Shown here piece after piece: positions 59,120-64,000 of a DNA stretch of 64,000 nt. A program made the position numbers and the translations under genes. The DNA lies in assembly GCF_000426645.1 (NCBI RefSeq), contig NZ_AUFT01000022.1, forward strand, positions 36,714 to 100,713, written 5' to 3'. The first letter of the stretch is position 1. The number at the start of each line of letters is the position of its first letter. The notes below the pieces were generated by a model. The model saw nothing but the letters and a program-made list of their open reading frames with translations, searched no databases and was not told where the DNA came from. This stretch comes from Nakamurella lactea DSM 19367 (GTDB lineage Bacteria > Actinomycetota > Actinomycetes > Mycobacteriales > Nakamurellaceae).

Positions 59120-60442
59120 CTAGCGACCTTCCTGGATCGGCATCACGACTTCCCGGACGATCAGCTGGACACCGGCCGCGACCGGCACCGCCAGCAGCGC
59201 GCCGGTCACCCCGAGCAACGCGCCGCCGACCAGGATCGCCACGATCACCGCCCCGGAACTGATGTGTACCGTGCGGCGCATCACCCTGGGGTACAGGACA
59301 TATGCCTCGAACAGGTGCTGGCACAGGTAGAACGCAGCGGCAACGATGCCGATCGTCAGCGACTGGGTGAAGCCGATCAGCGCGATCGAGACCCCGACGA
59401 TGATCGGGCCGACCACCGGCACGAAATCCAACACCGCAGCGCCCAGCGCGATCGCCCAGGGGTACGGCAACCCGACGATCGCCGAGAACAGGCCGGCCAC
59501 CAGCCCGGCCTGGATGGCGATGATGGTGGCGCCGGACAGATAGCCGCCCATCTGCTTGAGGATCTTGTCGCCGAGATCGGTGACCCGCACCCGCTGCGAT
59601 GCCGGGGCCAGCCGGTAACAGGCCGCCTTGATCTGCGGAAAGCCGGCCAGGAAGTACAGCGTCAGGATCAACACCACGAACAGGTCGAAAACGATGCCGG
59701 CCACCGTCGCGGCTCCGCTGAGGATCCCGCTGGCCGCGCCGGATCCGACGTTCTTGACGATGTCGGAGTCCTGGAGCTGTTTGATGATGCCGAACTTCGC
59801 GTCCAGGTTCTTGATCGTCGGGTTGTCCAGCAGGTTGCTCAGGATGCTCGGCAGGTTGCCGATGAACGCCGTGAGCTGGGTGACGATCGGCGGCACGATG
59901 GCGTACACCGCTCCGGCGATCGCAGCGACCAGGACCAGAAAGACGGTCGCCACGGCGGCGCCGCGGCGCAGGCCGCGCCGGACCAGCCAGCCGACCGCCG
60001 GGTTCAGCCCGATGGCCAGCAATGCGGCCACCGCGATCACGATCAGCGTCGAGCGGATGGTGTCCAGCGACAGGTAGGCCATGTAGGCCAGCAGCAAGCC
60101 GACGCCACCGAAGAAGCCGGCCTTGAACGCGGAGAACACCCGCTTCTCGCCCTCGCCCCCGACCGCGGATCCGGCCAGCCGGCCCGCCGCCGCGGCCTCG
60201 TCGGCGCTGCGCATCTCCCGCTCGGCGGCGGTCAGCTTGGTGACCAGCAGACCGATCGTGTCCCGCAGGCTGCTGCGTTTACCGGTTGTCTCGACGGCCC
60301 GCAGCTCGTCCATCACCGCCTGGTCGGTGGCCCGATCGGCCGGATCCGAGTCGGCAGCCGGCCAGGGCAGGGGGTCGGCACCCGGGTTGCCGGGAACCAG
60401 GTCGCGGCTGGTGCGCCCGGTCTTCGGGTCGGGTTCGTCCAC
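59120..60442 (-). CDS. AI-2E family transporter 2
   Basis: A 440-residue AI-2E/PerM-type membrane protein. A hydrophilic N-terminus of about 105 residues (acidic and Lys/Arg-mixed) comes first, then about eight helices with the family core VLDFVPVVGPIIVGVSIALI and AFYLCQHLFEAYVLYPRVM. It is only distantly similar to the 23361 copy. GTG 60442 is chosen because the frame back to 60544 has no homology and crosses the divergent promoter region. It is a single gene, divergent from the ABC transporter operon. Substrate unknown. Confidence 0.85.
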   Translation of the reverse strand: MDEPDPKTGRTSRDLVPGNPGADPLPWPAADSDPADRATDQAVMDELRAVETTGKRSSLRDTIGLLVTKLTAAEREMRSADEAAAAGRLAGSAVGGEGEKRVFSAFKAGFFGGVGLLLAYMAYLSLDTIRSTLIVIAVAALLAIGLNPAVGWLVRRGLRRGAAVATVFLVLVAAIAGAVYAIVPPIVTQLTAFIGNLPSILSNLLDNPTIKNLDAKFGIIKQLQDSDIVKNVGSGAASGILSGAATVAGIVFDLFVVLILTLYFLAGFPQIKAACYRLAPASQRVRVTDLGDKILKQMGGYLSGATIIAIQAGLVAGLFSAIVGLPYPWAIALGAAVLDFVPVVGPIIVGVSIALIGFTQSLTIGIVAAAFYLCQHLFEAYVLYPRVMRRTVHISSGAVIVAILVGGALLGVTGALLAVPVAAGVQLIVREVVMPIQEGR

Positions 60443-60645
60443 CGGACGATCGTGACACAGCCGGACCTGCGGAACGGTGCCGCAGCGCACACCGCCGCGT
60501 GCAGGTTTCCCCCGGATGCTCCGTATGCTCCAGATGTCCTGCACGGCGCCGGCCGGCAGAGTTCATCGAGCGACGGGACTCGTCGATCGGCCGAGCTCAC
60601 CGATCACCGCCGACGTCCTGCGACTGCCCGATCGTGGAGGTTCCG

Positions 60646-61716
60646 ATGGCCCTGTATCCGACCCGTGCATCGACCGTGCTGCGACGGGCTGCGCTCGCCG
60701 CCGGCCTGAGCGGCGCCCTGCTGCTCGGCGCTGTTGCCTGCGGCTCCGATTCGACCGCCGGTTCCGGCGGCACCAGCGCGGCCGACACGTCCGCGGCCGA
60801 GACCAGCGCCGCCGACACCAGCGCCGCCGAGACCTCGGCGGCGTCCTCGGCCGTGGGCACGTCGGGCGCGGAGTCGTCAGCCCCGGAGTCGTCGGCCGCC
60901 GAATCGTCAGCCCCGGCATCGTCAACCGCGGAATCGTCGGGCTCGGCGTCCGGCGCGGTCGGCGGCGCCTGCGTGCCCGACCAGTTGAAGACCACCACGC
61001 CGAACGTGCTGACCATCGCCACCTCCGAGCCGGTCTACGAGCCGTGGATGGTCGACAACGATCCGTCCAACGGCAAGGGGTTCGAGTCCGCCGTCGCATA
61101 CGCGGTGGCCGACCAGCTCGGTTTCAGCAAGGACCAGGTCACCTGGACGCGGGTCGGATTCGACGAGGCGATCGTCAAGCAGGACGGCTGGGACTTCGAC
61201 ATCAACCAGTTCTCCATCGACGACACCCGCAAGAAACAGGTCGACTTCTCCTCCGGCTACTACGACGTGAGCCAGGTGGTGATCACCGTCAAGGGCAGCA
61301 GCATCGAGAAGGCCACCACGATCGCCGAGCTCAAGGACGCCAAGCTCGGCGCGATGAACGGCACCACCAGCCTGACCGCCGTCAACGACGTGATCAAGCC
61401 GACCAACAAGCCGAACGTCTTCGACGACAACGCGTTGGCCGCCCAGGCTCTGCAGAACGGCCAGATCGACGGCCTGGTCGTCGATCTGCCGACCGGCTTC
61501 TACATGGTGGGCGCCCAGCTCAAGGACGGCGTGATGGTCGGCCAGCTGCCCGGCACCGCCAGTGAGAAGGAACAGTTCGGGCTGTTGCTGGCCAAGGGTT
61601 CGCCGCTCACCGAGTGCGCGACCAAGGCCGTCGACGCGCTGCGTGCCGACGGGACCTTGCAGAAGCTGACCGACGAATGGCTCGGCGGCAAGGACGTCGC
61701 GCCCGAACTCAAGTAG
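60646..61716 (+). CDS. Amino-acid ABC transporter substrate-binding lipoprotein
   Basis: A 356-residue lipoprotein. A signal sequence ending LLLGAVAC places the lipid on C32. A very Ser/Ala/Glu-rich, repeat-like linker (about 36-106) leads to a type II periplasmic-binding domain of the polar amino-acid family (SBP_bac_3): VLTIATSEPVYEPWM, GFESAVAYAVAD, KKQVDFSSGYYD. ATG 60646 follows GGAGG. The next two genes complete the transporter. The ligand is probably an amino acid or related amine; no residue pattern decides which. Confidence 0.92.
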   Translation: MALYPTRASTVLRRAALAAGLSGALLLGAVACGSDSTAGSGGTSAADTSAAETSAADTSAAETSAASSAVGTSGAESSAPESSAAESSAPASSTAESSGSASGAVGGACVPDQLKTTTPNVLTIATSEPVYEPWMVDNDPSNGKGFESAVAYAVADQLGFSKDQVTWTRVGFDEAIVKQDGWDFDINQFSIDDTRKKQVDFSSGYYDVSQVVITVKGSSIEKATTIAELKDAKLGAMNGTTSLTAVNDVIKPTNKPNVFDDNALAAQALQNGQIDGLVVDLPTGFYMVGAQLKDGVMVGQLPGTASEKEQFGLLLAKGSPLTECATKAVDALRADGTLQKLTDEWLGGKDVAPELK

Positions 61717-61746
61717 CGCCCTGATGAGCGAGGGGCGGGCGGCCCG

Positions 61747-62610
61747 GTGAGCGATACCGACGACGGCTGGGTGGCCTCGAAGGTCCAACTGGACCGGGAG
61801 TCGTACCGCCGGCGGCGCACCCGTCGATCGGTGCTGATCGCCTCGGTCTCGACGGTCGTGGTGGTCGCGGTCGTGGTGCTGGTGGTGGTGAACACCCCCG
61901 GCTGGCCGCGTTTCCGGTCCACCTTCCTGGACCTGAGCTACGGCTGGGAGGTGTTGCCGGACATCGCATCCGGCCTGTGGCTGAACATCCGGCTGATGGT
62001 GATCTGCGAGATCGCCATCCTGATCGTCGCGCTGGTGGTGGCACTGCTGCGATCGCTGCGCGGGCCGGCCTGGTTCCCGTTGCGCGCCCTGGCCATCGCC
62101 TACACCGACCTGTTCCGCGGGCTGCCGCTGATCCTGGTGCTGTTCCTGCTCGGTTTCGGCATGCCGTCGTTGCGGCTGGACTGGCTGCCCAAATCGGGCC
62201 TGTTCTGGGGCTGCGTGGCGCTGGTACTCACCTACGGCGCGTACGTCTCCGAGGTGCTGCGGGCCGGGATCGAGTCGGTGCACCCGTCGCAGCGGGCGGC
62301 GGCCCGCTCGCTCGGGCTCAACCACGGCAAGACGATGCGGTTCGTGGTGGTGCCACAGGCGGTCCGTCGGGTACTGCCGCCGCTGCTGAACGACCTGGTC
62401 TCGCTGATGAAGGACACCGGACTGATCTCGGTGCTCGGCGTGGTCTACGACGCCGTGCTGAACGCCAAGATCGAGACCTCGCAGACCTACAACTACACGC
62501 CCTACGTGGTGGCCGGGGTGCTGTTCGTGATCATCACCATTCCGCTCACCCGGCTCACCGACTGGGTGGCCAGGCGGCAGGGCTGGACCGGCGCCGGGGG
62601 AACGGTATGA
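61747..62610 (+). CDS. Amino-acid ABC transporter permease
   Basis: A 287-residue HisM/GlnP-type permease. After a basic N-terminus and one extra helix (about 30-50), the His/Glu/Gln/Arg/opine permease domain covers about 75-275. The cytoplasmic coupling motif EVLRAGIESVHPSQRAAARS (EAA loop) and the downstream KDTGLISVLGVVYD are conserved. GTG 61747 lies 30 nt after the binding-protein stop, and its TGA overlaps the ATPase ATG (ATGA). It probably forms a homodimeric pore. Confidence 0.92.
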   Translation: MSDTDDGWVASKVQLDRESYRRRRTRRSVLIASVSTVVVVAVVVLVVVNTPGWPRFRSTFLDLSYGWEVLPDIASGLWLNIRLMVICEIAILIVALVVALLRSLRGPAWFPLRALAIAYTDLFRGLPLILVLFLLGFGMPSLRLDWLPKSGLFWGCVALVLTYGAYVSEVLRAGIESVHPSQRAAARSLGLNHGKTMRFVVVPQAVRRVLPPLLNDLVSLMKDTGLISVLGVVYDAVLNAKIETSQTYNYTPYVVAGVLFVIITIPLTRLTDWVARRQGWTGAGGTV

Positions 62611-63374
62611 CGAACCTCGGCAAGCAGCCGGCCGCCGGTGGCGGCGGACTGCTGCAGATCGACGGGCTGCGCAAGGCTTACGGCGATCAGGTGATCCTGC
62701 GGGATCTCACGCTGTCGGTACCCGAACACCAGTGCCTGGTGCTGATCGGCGCCTCCGGCTCCGGCAAGTCGACGCTGCTGCGCTGCATCAACCTGTTGGA
62801 ACAGGTGGACGACGGAACGATCCTGTTGCAGGGCAACGACATCACCGACCCGCGGGTGGACGCCGACACGGTCCGCGCGCAGGTCGGCATCGTCTTTCAG
62901 GCCTTCAACCTGTTCCCGCACATGAGCGTGCTGGACAACATCACCCTGGCGCCGCGGCGGGTGCACGGCATCGACCGCGGCACCGCCGAGCGGCAGGCGC
63001 GGGAGATGCTGGACCGGGTCGGGTTGGCGGACAAGGCGAAGGCCAGGCCGGATGATCTGTCCGGCGGCCAGCAACAGCGGGTGGCGATCGCCAGGGCCTT
63101 GGTGAACAAGCCGCTGTTGATGCTGTTCGACGAGGTGACCTCGGCCCTCGACCCGGAACTGGTCGGCGAGGTGCTGACCCTACTGACCGACCTCAAGCAC
63201 GACGGCACCACCATGCTGGTGGCCACCCACGAGATGGCCTTCGCCCGGGAGGTGGCCGACCAGGTGGTGTTCCTGGCCGACGGTTCGATCGCCGAGGCCG
63301 GGCCGCCGTCCCAGGTGATGGACCACCCGTCGGACCCACGCACCCAGAAGTTCCTGCGGCGGATGTCGTTCTGA
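62607..63374 (+). CDS. Amino-acid ABC transporter ATP-binding protein
   Basis: A 255-residue GlnQ/HisP-type ATPase that powers the permease. Walker A is GASGSGKST (about 49-57), the Q-loop is FQAFNLFPHM, the signature is LSGGQQQR, Walker B is LLMLFDEVTSALD and the H-loop is ATHEM. A glycine-rich start (PAAGGGG) precedes the domain. It is coupled to the permease by an ATGA overlap and ends the three-gene operon. Confidence 0.95.
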   Translation: MTNLGKQPAAGGGGLLQIDGLRKAYGDQVILRDLTLSVPEHQCLVLIGASGSGKSTLLRCINLLEQVDDGTILLQGNDITDPRVDADTVRAQVGIVFQAFNLFPHMSVLDNITLAPRRVHGIDRGTAERQAREMLDRVGLADKAKARPDDLSGGQQQRVAIARALVNKPLLMLFDEVTSALDPELVGEVLTLLTDLKHDGTTMLVATHEMAFAREVADQVVFLADGSIAEAGPPSQVMDHPSDPRTQKFLRRMSF

Positions 63375-63530
63375 GGCGCATCGCGCTTCGTCACTGTTTC
63401 GATGGCCAGCGAAGGCTGATGCGACTATTTGCGTATGGATTTTGAAGTCAAGCAACGTTATCGGTTGCGAGCAGGACCGCCACAAGTTACCGTGGGCTCG
63501 AACAGCTCAGCGAAACCTTTGGAGAGGCGA

Positions 63531-64000
63531 GTGAGCGAGCACCTACCAACCCTGCGCAACTTCATCGGTGGCGAGTACGTCGATGCGGTCGAGGGCGCGA
63601 CGTCCGAGGTGGTGAACCCGTCGACCGGCGAGGCCTATGCCACCGCGGCACTGTCCGGGCAGGCCGACCTGGACAGGGCCTACGCCGCCGCGGAGGCGGC
63701 CTTCGAGAGCTGGGGGCGCACCACCCCGTCCGAACGGCAACTGGCGCTGCTCAGGATCGCCGACGCGCTGGAGAGGCGGGCCGACGAGTTCGTCGCGGTC
63801 GAGAGCGAGAACACCGGAAAACCCCTGGGGCTGACGGCGTCCGAGGAACTGCCACCGAGTGTCGACCAGCTGCGCTTCTTCGCCGGCGCCGCCCGGGTGC
63901 TCGAGGGGCGGGCGTCGGCCGAGTACCTGAGCGGCTTCACCTCCTGGATCCGGCGGGAGCCGATCGGCGTCGTCGGGCAGGTGACGCCGTGGAACTACCC
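63531..64000 (+). CDS. Aldehyde dehydrogenase, N-terminal part (partial)
   Basis: The frame is open from GTG 63531 (GGAGAG upstream) to the window edge, 156 codons. It begins VSEHLPTLRNFIGGEYVDAV, continues VVNPSTGEAYATAALSGQAD and ends near REPIGVVGQVTPWNY, the standard start of the NAD-dependent aldehyde dehydrogenase family. The pattern is close to gamma-aminobutyraldehyde/betaine-aldehyde dehydrogenases. The catalytic Cys and Glu lie beyond the window. It starts 156 nt after the ABC operon; together they could serve polyamine or GABA use, which is an inference from position. Confidence 0.88.
   Translation, partial: MSEHLPTLRNFIGGEYVDAVEGATSEVVNPSTGEAYATAALSGQADLDRAYAAAEAAFESWGRTTPSERQLALLRIADALERRADEFVAVESENTGKPLGLTASEELPPSVDQLRFFAGAARVLEGRASAEYLSGFTSWIRREPIGVVGQVTPWNY

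Noticed and set aside
61736..63374. 465-codon frame starting at 61977 that seems to fuse a protein to the ATPase
   Set aside because: Its first part is a shadow of the permease gene; the ATPase starts at ATG 62607, coupled to the permease stop.

Overview
The window is high-GC DNA with GTG/TTG starts, tightly packed ATGA/GTGA-coupled operons and actinobacterial families (DUF7144, DUF6325, DUF6474-like, GAP/Sap, MalT-like LuxR). It is most likely the chromosome of a non-streptomycete actinomycete, in the Nakamurella/Frankiales/Mycobacteriales range. That placement is a guess from gene content. I saw no rRNA, tRNA, CRISPR, insertion sequence or phage genes. Both ends cut through genes.

0-21 kb is mostly housekeeping and small regulator/transporter units. 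It holds the N-terminus of a receiver-thioredoxin reductase fusion, a TetR/DHA2 efflux pair, argS, a PadR-DHA2-DUF1330 operon, two convergent nucleases (TM0106-type and YhcG/DUF1016), an acyl-CoA thioesterase, a TetR-PLP enzyme-sugar lactone oxidase operon with a divergent MFS pump, an ArsR-SRPBCC-MBL operon, and a YcnI-CopC copper pair. A 19-bp repeat family occurs in clusters at 2.4 kb and 20.7 kb.

21-57 kb is the remarkable part. It carries three large cysteine-type arylsulfatases, a formylglycine-generating enzyme with both catalytic cysteines, three SulP transporters, two GAP/Sap proteins, MscS, AI-2E-type and holin-type membrane proteins, stress-type small proteins (DUF1269, GsiB/17M-like, SHOCT, DUF6325, two DUF7144), three paralogous ~70-residue proteins, and a 2509-residue LPNTG-anchored surface protein. 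I find twelve good copies of one palindrome, consensus TCAYCC-N5-GGRTGA, each upstream of one of these genes and usually about 30-34 nt from a plausible -10 element. I noticed none outside this region. A MalT-like LuxR regulator at 53.5 kb sits inside the cluster and is the obvious candidate activator. I read this as one coordinated stress or sulfate-ester regulon with its own regulator.

57-64 kb returns to ordinary genes: a HAD-SDR operon, a second AI-2E family transporter, a complete polar amino-acid ABC transporter (binding protein, permease, ATPase), and the start of an aldehyde dehydrogenase.
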